Assembly: GCA_019722365.1 (NCBI GenBank)
Contig: JADFUC010000954.1
Span: forward strand, 620,001 to 684,000
DNA: 64,000 nucleotides
Direction: 5' to 3'
Source: Lithospermum erythrorhizon
Taxonomy: Eukaryota > Streptophyta > Magnoliopsida > Boraginales > Boraginaceae
Shown here: positions 46,199 to 58,537 of the stretch, in pieces
How the letters are laid out: each line of letters begins with the position of its first letter
How positions within the stretch are numbered: the stretch's first letter is position 1
Translations under genes and position numbers: made by a program
The notes under the pieces: model-generated
Told to the model about the DNA's origin: nothing
The model's input: the letters and a program-made list of their open reading frames with translations, nothing else
The model's database searches: none

Positions 46199-46384
46199 CT
46201 AACATATCGAGAAGGAGCCGATTAGTGAGCGAACTCCCATATAGAACATGATATGTGTCTGACCATATTGTGGGATGTAGATATAAAAATCATTGCTACT
46301 GTAATGACAACAGCAGCATAGAAGAGAAAAGCTGCTGACAAATATTTTTCCAATTAGCCAGCCGTTAAAGAAGAATTTTAACAA
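46199..46384 (-). pseudogene. Fragment of a NIPA-type magnesium transporter gene
   Basis: The minus strand encodes PQYGQTHIMFYMGVRSLIGS followed by FS, preceded in an adjacent frame by AFLFYAAVVITVAMIFI. This matches the conserved membrane segment of plant NIPA proteins, where P-x-YGQTHIM-x-Y-x-GVCSL-x-GS is typical. A frame change separates the two parts, the usual Cys is replaced by Arg, and no other NIPA exons were found nearby. This is a captured or relict single exon. Confidence 0.65.
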
Positions 46385-47939
46385 GATAGATTAATTAGCA
46401 AAAACTTTCATTGAATTGAGACAAAAATAATTCGGCGAGGCTAGGTTTATTTTTTAATTGAATTAATTAAAATTGATCAAATTATGTATTTGTTACAAAA
46501 TGACTCATAAATTGTAATATATATAATTTTTTATTTATCATGGATTACGCAGTAAAGTAGAGGATTCGAGTGCTCCAATATTTTTAGTTCGGGTGCCAAA
46601 AATAAATTAAAGTATACATTTGAAAGGTTGAATAGTTCAGGTAACTATTTAAAATGATTTAATTAGTTTAAATGAATGTGTGAAATTTAGCCAATCATCA
46701 TCATATCAACTTAGATACAACTTAAAACTCATTCTATTGAAAGTAACAGCACATAGGAGGGTAGGGGCGTAGGGCCGTTGGGTTGTTAACGAACCATTAC
46801 CAGTGAACTTGCTTAGGCCCGGCCCATTAGTCTGTACTATCCACTCGTCTGTTTCAAAAAACTGGGGTTTTTAGCCTTTTATTAAGTGTCTATTAGTTAA
46901 AATAAGTTTTTGATTAATTTTTTTGTTTTATCAAAAGGGACTCAATTTTTAATTTTCTTCAAATTTTTCTCCTACCTCCATTTTCAATTTAATTATAAAG
47001 TTTTCCAATTAAAAATACTCAATTTCAGTCACAAAATGCTCAATTTTCCAACGTATATTTAGTCTCAAATTAAATTATTATTGTGTATACCTTGATAACA
47101 TATAAATACAATGTTACATTAATCATTTTGATATATAGTATAGTATATAAATACAGTGTACTGTATAGTATCTACTTTCATTAATCATTTTGATATAAAT
47201 ACAATGTTACATGAACAAATTATTTCTTCAAAATTGGGTTAATCATTTAATGAACAAAAAATTCCCAATTAAATAGGATGGAGTGAGTATTTGATAAATT
47301 CTGAAATCACCCTTTTGTTTAATGAGTTTCCAAAAGCTCTCACTCTTACAATCAATGGGAACGAACAAATCGAAAAGTAAGATCGATTTTATAAACAATT
47401 TAAAAATATACAAAGGAGCTAATTATCAAAATAGTCCCAAATACTGGAAGAAAGAACAATGTTTAGAATCATTTTCATACCTAATTTTTCTCTCTTTGCA
47501 TTCTAGTTCCCAATGCGTATCTATCATTGGTTGAGTTTTCAATATTAAAATAACAATTATATATAAATCGAATTCCAGAATTTCTACGAAGTTTATAAAA
47601 CAATAACATACAAGTGTGTACTTTTCTTCAGAAATTTGTAGCAGAATATATCTGAGGAGACTCTGAACAATCAACACATACTAATCAATGATGTTCTATT
47701 CCAATAGCAAACAACGATTAGGGACCATAATATCATTGTCTTCTAGGCTTGATAGACAGGTTTCTTGTTTGAGTCCTTAACTCCAAATACATCTCTAGAA
47801 AACTTTATATTGCAAATGAAATAAATTTCATTACTCATAGTAATGATACATACACATTATGTACATATGTATTGATCATATTTCAAAAACAAATGATATA
47901 TATATATATTGAATTTTGAAAGCTTAAAATTCAAGCATT
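46385..47939. other. AT-rich intergenic DNA
   Basis: No gene supported. A short repeat of TTAATCATTTTGATATA occurs twice near 47117 and 47180. A Stowaway-like end (AAATAGGATGGAGTGAGTAT) lies near 47272-47291. Confidence 0.4.
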
Positions 47940-50120
47940 GTCTTACAATCATTTATGACATATATAAAGAAAAACTAGCTCCCACCAAGACTAATACCAT
48001 TCAAGCATGTCCTTAAGACCAGTACTATACATGTGTTTATTATGCTTTCTTTGAGGAAGTGGTTTAGTTAAAGGATCTGCTACATTATCATCGGTCGGAA
48101 CCTTATATATTATAACATCTCCTTTATCGGTTGCTCTCACGCATAAGATGATAAATTCACGAGTACGTGGTTGGATTTGTGATGTGATCTTGGTTCCTTG
48201 GCGAGCTATTGCTCGGTGTTATCGTAATATAACTCTCTTGACCATTGATGCTGGGTACTACTCGAGTTTGCTCACGAGATTTCGCCGTCCAACAAGCTTG
48301 CCCATGACTTGGAAGGCTGCCGATATACTCAATTACATTTGTTGAAATTCATTACGGTGCACTTCTTTGCCTCTTATGCGAGGCCAATTACGCGCTTGAA
48401 TTCGGCGAGAGCCACATGATTGAGATGCGACTATCGTCTCTAGCCCGGTTTGAAAAAATAACATCGGTGTAACCCCGATAACAAATTATCACTTGGTATC
48501 TGAGAACGTATCTTTAGTCTCTTAATGCCAATATGACATTCACATCAATCCATTGACTTTCACGGACATGATTTGTAACTTATTCTGTGGAAGCGTCACG
48601 CTAACGATAAAGGCGTGTGCGTAACATGGCATGTAATGGATCCTATGGGCGATGAATAGGGAGCAGCGGAAACGCTCACTACTGCTTCGGCCTCGTTTGT
48701 GGGACAATCCCGGAAAGAGTGAGAGTAATGTAAGTAATGCCGTGGGGAGGTTCTCTTTTTTGGAATTATCCATGTCTTAATCCGAATTGTAGCACTAGAT
48801 GGATTTCTATGAATTTTTTATTTCAAGGAGTATCTTGAGGGAACTATACCAAGTCTTCCGTAGAAACACACATAAAGCCGAGCAGCGGATTGAAGCATGG
48901 GGTATGTTGTTTCTATGATCGTTATGTGCATATAAGACTATAAGTAATGTTACTTCCTTGGCAACCTTTGTATACACAGAGATCTTCCATTCTTAATGAA
49001 ATCAAATACTTTGATTGGCTTCATTCGCCGAAGATTCGACTTAACGATGTTGCTTAAGTCCATAAATGGATTTTGTAGCTTAAAGTACCTTTTTGAGTTC
49101 ATAGGACATCACAGAACTTTGGTTGTTGTGCCGTAGCACAGGTTCTCTTCTAGATTCCCGTTAAGGAATGCGATTAACACATCATACATCGGATCTCGTA
49201 ATCATAATGGCGGCGATGGCTAAGATAATCGAGATAGTTTAAGCTTACTTAGCGAGAAAGTTTCTCGTAATCGATTCGCTGAATTTGTTTTGAAAAATCT
49301 TTTGGCTACAATTCAGCCTTATCAACATGGACATTTCCATTTTTATCTAGTTTACGTTTAAAACTCATTTACTTTCAATGGGTCTAGCATATTCGAGATG
49401 GTCAGTGATGTCCAAACACTCGTTTTGGTATATTGAATGTATCTCAGTTTAAATGGCTAAGTCGTTTATACGCGTGCTTTGCTTTCTTTCCTTGTCTTCT
49501 TTATATGAAGAAGCCTACTTCCTTTTTGTGAAAAGATTCCCCATGCATCCTCGGGTTCTTGACGAGTTACATCCGATCTCACAAGGGTAGTGCAGTGCCG
49601 GTGCTTTCGATCATTGTTTCTGTGGATCGAGTTGAACTTCCTCATATAAGAGGAGAGCACTGCTAGGTGAATTAGTCACACGTTCTCAACGTGGCTTCTG
49701 CTATCTTGAACAACTTCAAGATTGTCACTTCTTCTATATCTTTTGGCTAAGTATTCATACCGAGGAAAAATGCATTCGTCTGGCGAAAATCTTATTAAAT
49801 GCTTGAGATAGAAGTAGTACCCCTTGGTTTCTTTCGAATAACCAATGAAATAGCATTTCTCAGATTTTGGTCCAAGTTTGACCTTGGTCAACTTTTGACG
49901 CAAACTTCCTTGCTCCAAATATTCATATGCTTTAACGTGAGGCGGTTCCCAAACCGCGTCACATGTGGGGTCTTAGTGATTTAGTTGGGCCGTTTATTTG
50001 AGTATTAATGCAGCAGTCACATTAAAACATAAAAGCTGCTTGGCAGTTGGGATGTGCTCATCAAGGATCGAACTATATCAAATAGAGTTCGATTTCTCCT
50101 TTTGGACACACCATTACCCT
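47940..50120 (-). pseudogene. Decayed Ty1/copia pol (integrase to RNase H)
   Basis: Minus-strand fragments in pol order: integrase core end NGVSKRRNRTLFDIVRSLMS (50115-50049), the post-integrase segment KCYFIGYSKETKGYYFY (49860-49803), RT/RNase H pieces including GYTDVIFSNRARDDSR (~48476-48430), and the 3' end VPTDDNVADPLTKPLPQ continuing RKHNKHMYSTGLKDMLEW (~48102-47995). Frames change many times and parts of RT are missing. The solo LTRs nearby appear to point the other way, so this internal region probably belongs to another insertion. Its own LTRs were not found. Confidence 0.82.
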
Positions 50121-50742
50121 AATAATAAAATAATCAAACAAGAAACCCTAGTTTTTTATCTTAAAATATTATAAACCAACAAAATTTATAAAATGGCAAA
50201 CCCTACTATGGAGATATGCCCATAAAAGACAATCTTTTTCAATTGAATACACAAACCCCCAAAATTTATCCCAACAAGAAAACCCGACAAAAATGGTGAA
50301 AATGACTTACCATAATACGTCTCAATAGCTTCTTGTGTTATAATTTTTTTAAAGGGCGTACACTCCAAGATATTTCACCACAATTTATGGTTCTTTGATA
50401 GCTAGACCTATTCGATCGATTTAGGGTTTTTGGGATGGGAGTTAATCGTTTGATGAAGTCAAAGTGAACAAGAAGTCGGTTGGGCCTTTTGTTTTCAATT
50501 TTTTAAATTTAATTAACTATTGAATTTACTTAATTAACCTTGTTTATTAGTCACGTGATTAACACATGTCAACGGTGTTAGGGAGTTAACGGAAACATCA
50601 GGACCAACTTTGCCAATAATTTGAAGTTGAGTGATGGAAAAGGACATTTTCAAAGTTGAGTGATGGAATGGTACCCCGGATGAAAGTTTAGTGATGGTTA
50701 CTGCCATTAGTCTTAAATATTGATATTATTTATGGTGAAAGG
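50121..50742. other. Intergenic DNA with a possible transposon terminal arm
   Basis: The stretch at about 50590-50720 repeats AAGTTGAGTGATGGAA and AAGTTTAGTGATGG in a pattern common to plant MULE or other TIR ends, but no inverted partner was found in the window. No gene supported. Confidence 0.3.
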
Positions 50743-51696
50743 TGTTGGAAATATGAGATATTTGAAATAATGTCCGTTGAACAATTCGATTGTACAACCG
50801 ATTAACTCATTTAAGTTTAAGTTCGTATATACGTTCAATTATATGGTAATGTTCGTATTAGGATACTCGATGTGACACTAGGGATTATGATGGTTTACTA
50901 GGGTCCGTTCATAATCAATATACTATCAAATAATGTTCGATTAACATTTATTAGTGCATGACTTTTGTCAATCGAGCCTAGAGACCACCACGCATACAAC
51001 TTGAAATCAGTCATAATTTAATTATAACTTTGGAGTTTAAATAGAGCTGTATAAGAACAACTTTAAGTCGATAGTTGGAACTTCGTTTCGCGATTCGGCG
51101 AAATAAACTAATGGATAGAGGTACAAAAATGTTCTTGTTAACCGCATGAGATGCCTTGATTTTAGGGATAAGAAGTGAGAATGTTCTGGAACACCCCTAT
51201 AGTCGACTAAGAGGAGGAAATGGAAGTTTTGCCCATAGCTGAGCGCAAAAAGTAGGGATTTTGATACGTATATAAGACTACTTTTGGAGAAGAAAAACAT
51301 TCGTTCCGAACTTATTATTAGAGCACTTCTCAGCGAAGAAAATAATGAAAGCAAAGTTAACTCCCCCTCCTCTTTCTTTTAGTCGACTAGTAGGTTGAGT
51401 AAACATTCGGTTTTTTTAAATCCCATAAAGTAGGTCTGGGTTTAATATTTTTAAAGGGAGTTACAGTAAAACTCAGGAGAGGGCACATTGGATTAGTTGG
51501 TGTGCAAATTTTTGTAAGCGGCATTCTACTTTGGATGTGAGGGATCTCCATAACATTATTCATTTGCTATTACGATTATTCGAAGAGCGGTACATATTTT
51601 TTGTCTCTTTAATTATTGTTTATCTGTTAGTAATGTCATTAAAATTCGTATTCATAATATTGTTTGAATATTATTTATACGTTAGAAACACCAACA
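50743..51696 (+). mobile_element. Solo LTR 3 of the same copia-type family, TSD AAAGG
   Basis: 954 bp. Begins TGTTGGAAATATGAGATATT and ends ACACCAACA. Perfect 5-bp target-site duplication AAAGG at 50738-50742 and 51697-51701. CGTATATAAGACTACTTTTG near 51268 is TATA-like and gives plus orientation. No internal sequence follows, so it is a solo LTR. Confidence 0.87.
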
Positions 51697-53800
51697 AAAG
51701 GTTCATTGATCACCTATGTTTGCGTTATCTCATCAACCATATAATCATGTATGTTCAAAATGTCTTAGTTGGCCTCTTATGTTTTTTAAAAGCGAGGGGT
51801 GTCTGTAGTGAAACAGAGGCCAGGAACGAATCGAAATTTGAGAATCGGTGATTTAGGTTTGGCGCTTTGGAAACTCTTGAGCAGATTTTTAAATTATCTG
51901 TAGATTTCTCAATTTTCCTTTATTATCCTTTTGAAAATCTTGTAGTATTTTTGCATGTGTATATTTTAAGGAATAAAATTAAGGTTTAACTTTCTTCATT
52001 ATTGGTATAATGTAATAAGATATATATAAATCTTTCTAAAACTAATACTATAGGGAATACAACAATATGTCAAAAGAGTGGTATTCTGTATTGAATGTGT
52101 ATGCAAATTGTATAATTAATCTTAGGGCTCCCTTAATCTAAAAAAAAGTTCACTGAAATGACATGAATTAGATGTAGTCTTGACTTAATTTTAAGCTCAA
52201 GACGATAGGCTAAAAAAATTGGCTCAAAAACCGAAACTGAACCAATAGGATTGGTACATAACCGATTGAGGTTCGACCTTTGAGAAAACCGACGAAATAG
52301 GTTCGATTCCAGTTTTGGTTCAAAATCGAACCGATTAGTGCACACTCCTATTTAAAAGTACATACTCTTGATTTTCCGTGAACTTCTCTGTTAAATTTAT
52401 TTTAAGACTGTACTTAATATATTTTTTACATTTCATTATGAAAAATGATGGCATGTTAAAAACCAAACAATAAAATGACAAAATTGATATATGGAATTGA
52501 TTATAAGGATCTTTAGAAAGGAAAGGAAGTCGAGCAATATTATATTTCGGTAGAGTAGATCTTTATGTTACAATTAATGTGTTAATTTATGATATATTAA
52601 TTATATTTTTTATATGAAAAAATTAAGTTTCTCGTATTATATCGACTTATTTTTTACAGAATACGAAATGTAGCATGACATAAAAAATATATCTTGTCAT
52701 AAATGAATTAATATATGTGATCTCACACCCGCCATTCCATATTAAATTTTGGTAACTCCATCAAAAGGTCCAAATTTACACACGAGTGATCAACCTCACC
52801 TTCCCTTTTACGTGCCGTTTGAGGCCTAATATTTGATTACCCAAGGTTCAAAGTTTTGTCTTTTGTGTCGTATAACGTTGACCTTCAACTTCCGTCAAAC
52901 ACTTCATTAACGTTGACCATCCACCTTTTTTTTTTGATAAGTAATGATAAATCACCTCTAGTAATGGCGGAATAAAAATTTTATATAGAGAAGGCGAATG
53001 CTTAATATTATATAAATGAAGAAAAATATACAAAAGTTTAAGAGAGCGAATAACTTAATTTTTGAATAAATGAATAGTAAAATTCTGATTTTTAATAATA
53101 ATGAGGTGTTATCAAACACTCAAATAATGGTTTTTTATGAAAGTATTATTTTATTCATGTTGTCTCTCTTATTTGTAAGTATATTATTTAAAACAAGTAT
53201 CAATTAAAGGCAAAACAATCATTTCACTCCTAAAAAAATACTGTTTGGTGTATTTGTAGTTGTTCTTTTTAGATATTTGAACGAGTCAGTTTGGATCGAA
53301 CATAGTTGCACTCGATCATACCCAAACGTTTTCGAATATTATTCGATCCGACTCGATTTATATTAAACCTTATAAATAAAATCAAACTCGAGTCGAAAAA
53401 AATTGAATAAAACTCATTTCGAATAGTCCAAAAGTAAAGTACTTGACCCGAACGGTTCGAGCCTAACGTGTTTAAAATACAATTAATTAAGTAATAATTA
53501 AAAAATTACTCTCTCATATTAGAAGTAACTTTCTCAAAATATTAATTAGCCTCGTATTTAGTTAATGGACTTCCAACTTAGTGTGATATATTATTGATTT
53601 AATATTCCGTAATTATGTATAATGTTTTTCCGAGTCAGGTCGAGTGTACGTCTCGAAATCGATCGATCATAAAATTGAAGTTTAATTATCGATTTAAAAT
53701 ACCGAATCGAATTTTCGAGTGAAACTCTGTGCTCTGTCGAGCCTTCAATACAATCCAGTTCGATAAAAGACCACTTCCATTCGATCCTCCATTTTGATTT
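51697..53800. other. AT-rich intergenic DNA with GAACCG- and CTCGA-rich patches
   Basis: No gene supported. About 52220-52345 is rich in AACCGA/GGTTCGA motifs like those at 7226-7678. About 53275-53475 and 53630-53770 are rich in TCGAGTC/GACTCGA motifs. These are typical remnants of plant DNA-transposon repeats. Confidence 0.4.
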
Positions 53801-53812
53801 AACGAGAAACAT

Positions 53813-53908
53813 AACGGCTCCGTTGATGACATAGCACCTATTCGTTATATACAAAAATAGAACAATAAACATTTATTTATTTCTCTCTAAAACTTCAAAC
53901 GGGCGAAA
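53813..53908 (+). promoter_or_regulatory. MSA-like and E2F-like sites upstream of the MYB3R gene
   Basis: AACGGCTCCGTT at 53813-53824 holds two inverted AACGG cores, the core of the mitosis-specific activator element that MYB3R proteins bind. CAAACGGGCGAAAA at 53896-53909 overlaps a further AACGG core with GGGCGAAA, whose reverse complement TTTCGCCC fits the E2F consensus WTTSSCSS. Both lie 0.86-0.96 kb before the ATG, probably near the transcription start because a leader intron is likely. Confidence 0.4.
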
Positions 53909-54056
53909 AAGCTTCAATCTACTTCTCTATTTGGAAACTCAAAAGGTTTTAATATCTTTATGAGTTTTACTTTAATTTCATCAATTTAAGGTTGGTTTTT
54001 TTTATATAATTGTGTATTATTTTGTGAAATATTGAATTTTTATTTTTATTTTTTTG

Positions 54057-54540
54057 GGGATATTATTTAGTGAATGATCAACTTAAAACTGGATTTGGGT
54101 TTTGTTAAAAAATCAATCTTTGTCAAAATCTTGTTGGGGTTTTATTTTTTTTATTTTTGTTAAGAGTTATGTATTATTTGGGAAATTTTATTGTTTTTTT
54201 TTTTGGGATATTGTTTAGTGAATGATTAACTTGAAAGTGGATTTGGGTTTTGTTAAAAATTGAATCTTTATCACAATAGTATTGTTTTCTTGATTTAGGG
54301 TTGAAGTTAGAGAAATGAGGTTTATTGGTGTGGTGTGTGAAATGGGGTTATTTGATTTTGTATGATATTTCAAGGATATTATCTACTTAATGACCAACTG
54401 AAAACTGGATTTGGGATTTATTAAATAATCTATCTTTATCACAATCCTATTGGGGGTTTTTATTTGTAATTTTTATTTTTGGAGCGTTGAAGTTAGAGGA
54501 TTGAGGTTTATTGATGTGGTATATGAGATGGGGTTGTTTA
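54057..54540 (+). repeat. Three diverged tandem units in the putative MYB3R leader intron
   Basis: A ~95-bp block (GGATATTATTTAGTGAATGA ... CTGGATTTGGGTTTTGTTAA ... AATCTTTGTCA) occurs at 54057-54152, 54205-54296 and 54374-54465. A second block (GTTGAAGTTAGAG.AATGAGG ... GGTGTGGT) occurs at about 54300-54345 and 54487-54535. The T-rich tract ends in TTATTTATTGACAG (to 54735), a good 3' splice site 36 bases before the ATG, so the repeats probably lie in a 5'-UTR intron. Confidence 0.6.
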
Positions 54541-54771
54541 TTGTTGTTATTTGATCTGATAATTGGTTTTGTTGATCCGAGGTTTAGTTAATTTTATTGT
54601 TAGGGTAGGCCGGTAGGGGAAGGAGTTATATTGGTTGTGAATATTGATATTAATGGTTTCTGCTGAATTAGGTTGTATAGATATAGATTGGTTGTGAAGT
54701 ATTTTTGTTTGCTTGACATTGTTATTTATTGACAGGTTATTGAAGTTTTTGATTTTGGCGGTGAGGAGGAG

Positions 54772-57700
54772 ATGGTCGAGGCGAACATTGAGAGTTGTCT
54801 TGATAATAAGCAATCGGCACTAGTAGCTTCCAGCTCCTCTGTTTCAGAGAATAGTGGCAGTGTTGCTCTCAAATCGCCTGGCGATTATAGCCCCACTGCC
54901 TCATCACCATCGCATCGGTATTAAATTATTATCTATTTGATTTTAGCACTTTTTGTGTTCCCTTGGAATTGTAGTGGGATATCTTTTCGTGGATTGGGAG
55001 TGTTTTAAATATTTGTGGCTGGTATAATGTACTCCTTTGGAACTTCCCCATGTTCTAGTGATCCGGTTTTACCATAACAGTTGCCACATATGACCTTCCA
55101 TTAAAGCATGCCTCTTTGGGAACATCCCTCTTGGCACAGATGTTTGAGGGTGCATTTTTAATGTTTGAAAATTTAGTGTAACAATGAATATTTCAAATTC
55201 CGTGTAAATAAATATAAATTGCCTCATATATCCGAATAGGTTATCTTGAAAGTCTTTTAATTCTTCAGAAAGAGTCTGGTATTGGTTAAACTGAATAAAT
55301 ACATTTGATCTCTATAAGTAATTTTCGTATGATGGATGTGAGTGTTGTCTTCGATATAAGCTAATGTTAGATGTTTTACTTCTTAGGAGGACAACTGGAC
55401 CAATTAGACGAGCTAAAGGAGGTTGGACTCCAGAGGAGGTAATATGATTTCATCTGTTAGACTAATATATTTTCCGAAGATTTATGGCACATTTATCATG
55501 TCACTTAATCTAGTTGTCATTGTTATGAGCGCAACTTGACTAAGAGAAGCCATTATTTTTGTATCATGTTCTATCTGATATCCAAAATTTAACAACTATT
55601 ACTCTACAAGTTAAAATGAGACAATCATGAGTTGCTTATAGTATTGATTGATTAAATTAATAACTTTGGGAGTTCTAGAAAAGGAAAATTTAGTTACAAA
55701 TGATGAAAAGGGGGTACCGTTTTGGGAATTATATCATGTGCTTCATAAAACATGCTTCTTTGCAGGACGATACATTGAAACGAGCAGTTGCAACTTTTCA
55801 TGGGAAGTGCTGGAAGAAAATTGGTATCACTTCGGGTCTTTTATTCGACTGATAACATGACCCAATGCCTTTGAGATGCTCCCACCTAAGCGGGGTAAGG
55901 GGGGAGATAGTATATGAAGCCTCATCCATGTGATAACAGGGAAGCTGTTTCTGAATTGACACAATATATAAGAAGCGTAGGTAGTAGTATAATGACCCAT
56001 TTTGATATATTCCATATCCGAGAGCCCAGAGAATATAAATTTTTTTAGAGTCCAGAGAATATAAATTTTTTTACTCCATAGGACATGGAAGCAGGTCTTT
56101 ATGATACTATAACAGAATGTTGTCTACTGTTTTCTTTGTGTTCCCGCTTCCACATGGCCAGAATTTTAGACAATAGGGCTTTGAATTCATAGAAATGTAG
56201 TTTTTTTCTTACTATGTAACTTCAATCAAATATTCCTTGCACTGCTACATTAGGAATTTACTGGAAAGTTCCTAGGAAAAAAAATTCATTCAATGCAAAT
56301 GGCACAGAGAACAACAGTTGGGTATAAGCTTTTGTATATCAGAATAAATTAGTTGGTCCTTCAAATTTGGAGCGAGAGGTTCAGTTCCTCATGAGTGGGA
56401 TTAATCAACATCCATGCAGCAATAGATAGAACTTGAAATTTACTTTATTATCCCCCTAAATTTATATTTTCATTTCAGTGCTCAATTTGGATTGATATCT
56501 TATGCATTTATTATGTGTTATGTAGCTGAGTTCTTTCCCGACAGATCAGAGGTGCAATGCCTGCATCGGTGGCAGAAGGTTCTCAATCCTGAACTTGTGA
56601 AAGGGCCTTGGACTCAAGAGGTACCCATCTATTTTGAGTTTCCTTGTTCTTTATTTTTGGGTCTTATTAGAATTCCATTTTAAAGATTTTGGAAATCTAT
56701 TAACTAACATTTTAATCTAACTGTTGCCTTACAGGAGGATGTGAAAATCATCGATTTGGTTAATAAGTATGGACCTACAAAATGGTCTGTCATAGCAAAG
56801 TCACTCTCTGGTAGAATAGGGAAACAATGCCGGGAAAGGTGAAGTCGCTAATTGCTTTTCATCATTTGTTTTATTTAAAAGAACGAAAGGTTGTTTTATG
56901 GTTCAACCATTGACTGATGTAATCATACATCTTGGTTCCTGTATTCCTGATGTGTGGTTGTTACATCTATTTCGTTAATTAGGCTGACGATGTTCCCAAC
57001 ATACTAACGGTTATCTTACTTTATCCTATGGAGTTTAGCTATTCATGTTCTTATTGTATCTTTGTTCACTGTTTTGGGTTTTTTAAGTGTCTTGGGAGTC
57101 ATTTTCCATTCGTTGCATTGTTTAATGGTGTGACTTCGATTTTAAATTGTTTCAGGTGGCACAATCATTTAAATCCCAGTATAAGAAGAGATGCTTGGAC
57201 ATTGGAAGAGGAATTGGCTCTCTTGAACGCTCAAAGGATTCACGGGAACAAATGGGCTGAAATAGCCAAAATTCTACCTGGGAGGTACTTTTTCTAAATA
57301 CTTCATAGTTTTATAAAGATAATTTGTCCATATTACCCATCGGTGTATTCTGATGTCCAGATGATGCTACTTCGTTTCTTACACTAGATGATGACATTTT
57401 CCCATATGATTAACATGTAGAAAATAGAACCTATCAAGTGTTTTTTGCACGCCATTATTCTGTAAAACAATTTGCTGTATGTCTGTTTAATGCTCATAAA
57501 ATTGAACGAGTTTGGCTTTATAATTACAACTGTGCAGGACAGATAATGCTATCAAGAATCACTGGAATAGTTCTCTGAAGAAGAAACTTGATTTTTATCT
57601 GGCTACTGGGAGCCTACCCCCAGTTACAAAGACCGAAACCCCACAGCGTGAGACAAAAGTCAGTGACCAAATGGCATCTAACACAGACTTGTTTGCTTCT

Positions 57701-58537
57701 TCAAGTAAAGGGTATGATTCCCCTGCATTTGCTTCATTGGGCCCCATAGATACTTGTATAAGAGAAGATGGTAAAGATCAAGCAGATACCCCATCTGCCT
57801 TACATGATCCGGGCTCTTGTATGAATGATCCACAAAGTGAGTCTGCTGGTCCGGTTTTTCAGTGTGAGACGCAGTCATCAGGATCTGACCATACTTACTC
57901 CAATACAGATCCATTGTCTGCTAGGTGCAAGAACCTTAACAATGAAAAATACAAAGTAATTGAACCGGCACTACAATGTGAATCTGCAAGTTATGGCACT
58001 TTGCACTATGAGCCACCACAATTAGATATTTATATTCCATTACAAGCAGATCTTCTAAATAATTCTTGGGTGTGTCATGAATCTGAATCTAGTCCCATTA
58101 TTCCCCGTACTGGTTTCTTCACTCCTCCCCGTGTGAAGAGTGGTGATTCTTCTGCGCCAAGTCCGGAATCAATATTAAGAATTGCAGCCAAAAGTTTTCC
58201 AAATACTCCTTCCATTATAAGAAAGAGAAAGAGTGATGCCCATCAGTATACTCCATCAAGTGATATTGTGAAAGCAGATGAAATTTTGACTGGAGCTGCT
58301 AATGCTCATGATGAAAGTGATTCAAAGGAGAAGTCTGGAGTGCATGATGGAGGTTCTGTTGAAAAACCTTGCAATGACGGTAATAGTGTATGCGATATGA
58401 GGGCACTGAATGCATCTCCTCCATACCGTTTGAGATCTAAACGTACTTCTCTGTCAAAATCTTTGGAAAAGCAGCTTAAGTTTACATCTACCGAGAGATA
58501 TGATAATGATAACGCTGCAAAGTCATCTGTCAGATAG
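54772..58537 (+). CDS. MYB3R: Three-repeat MYB transcription factor (MYB3R3/5-like)
   Basis: Seven exons read from GT-AG borders: 54772-54917, 55387-55438, 55766-55823, 56526-56620, 56735-56838, 57156-57284, 57538-58537. They join in frame to 527 residues. R1 (GGWTPEE...FHGKCWKKIAEFFPDRSEVQ), R2 (KGPWTQEEDVKIIDLVNKYG) and R3 (RDAWTLEEELALLNAQRIHG) each keep the spaced tryptophans and cover about residues 58-210. The C-terminal motifs PESILRIAAKSFPNTPSIIR and SPPYRLRSKRTSLSKSLEKQ are MYB3R-specific. These proteins bind MSA elements (AACGG) in G2/M genes. The protein lacks the long C-terminal extension of the activators MYB3R1/4, so the length suggests the MYB3R3/5 class, whose Arabidopsis members act largely as repressors with E2F and RBR-type proteins. 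Exact orthology is inferred from length and motifs only. Confidence 0.92.

Noticed and set aside
44043..51696. One full-length copia element with LTRs at 44043 and 50743
   Set aside because: LTR 3 has matching 5-bp TSDs on both its own sides and the intervening pol reads in the opposite direction, so solo LTRs plus a separate remnant fit better.
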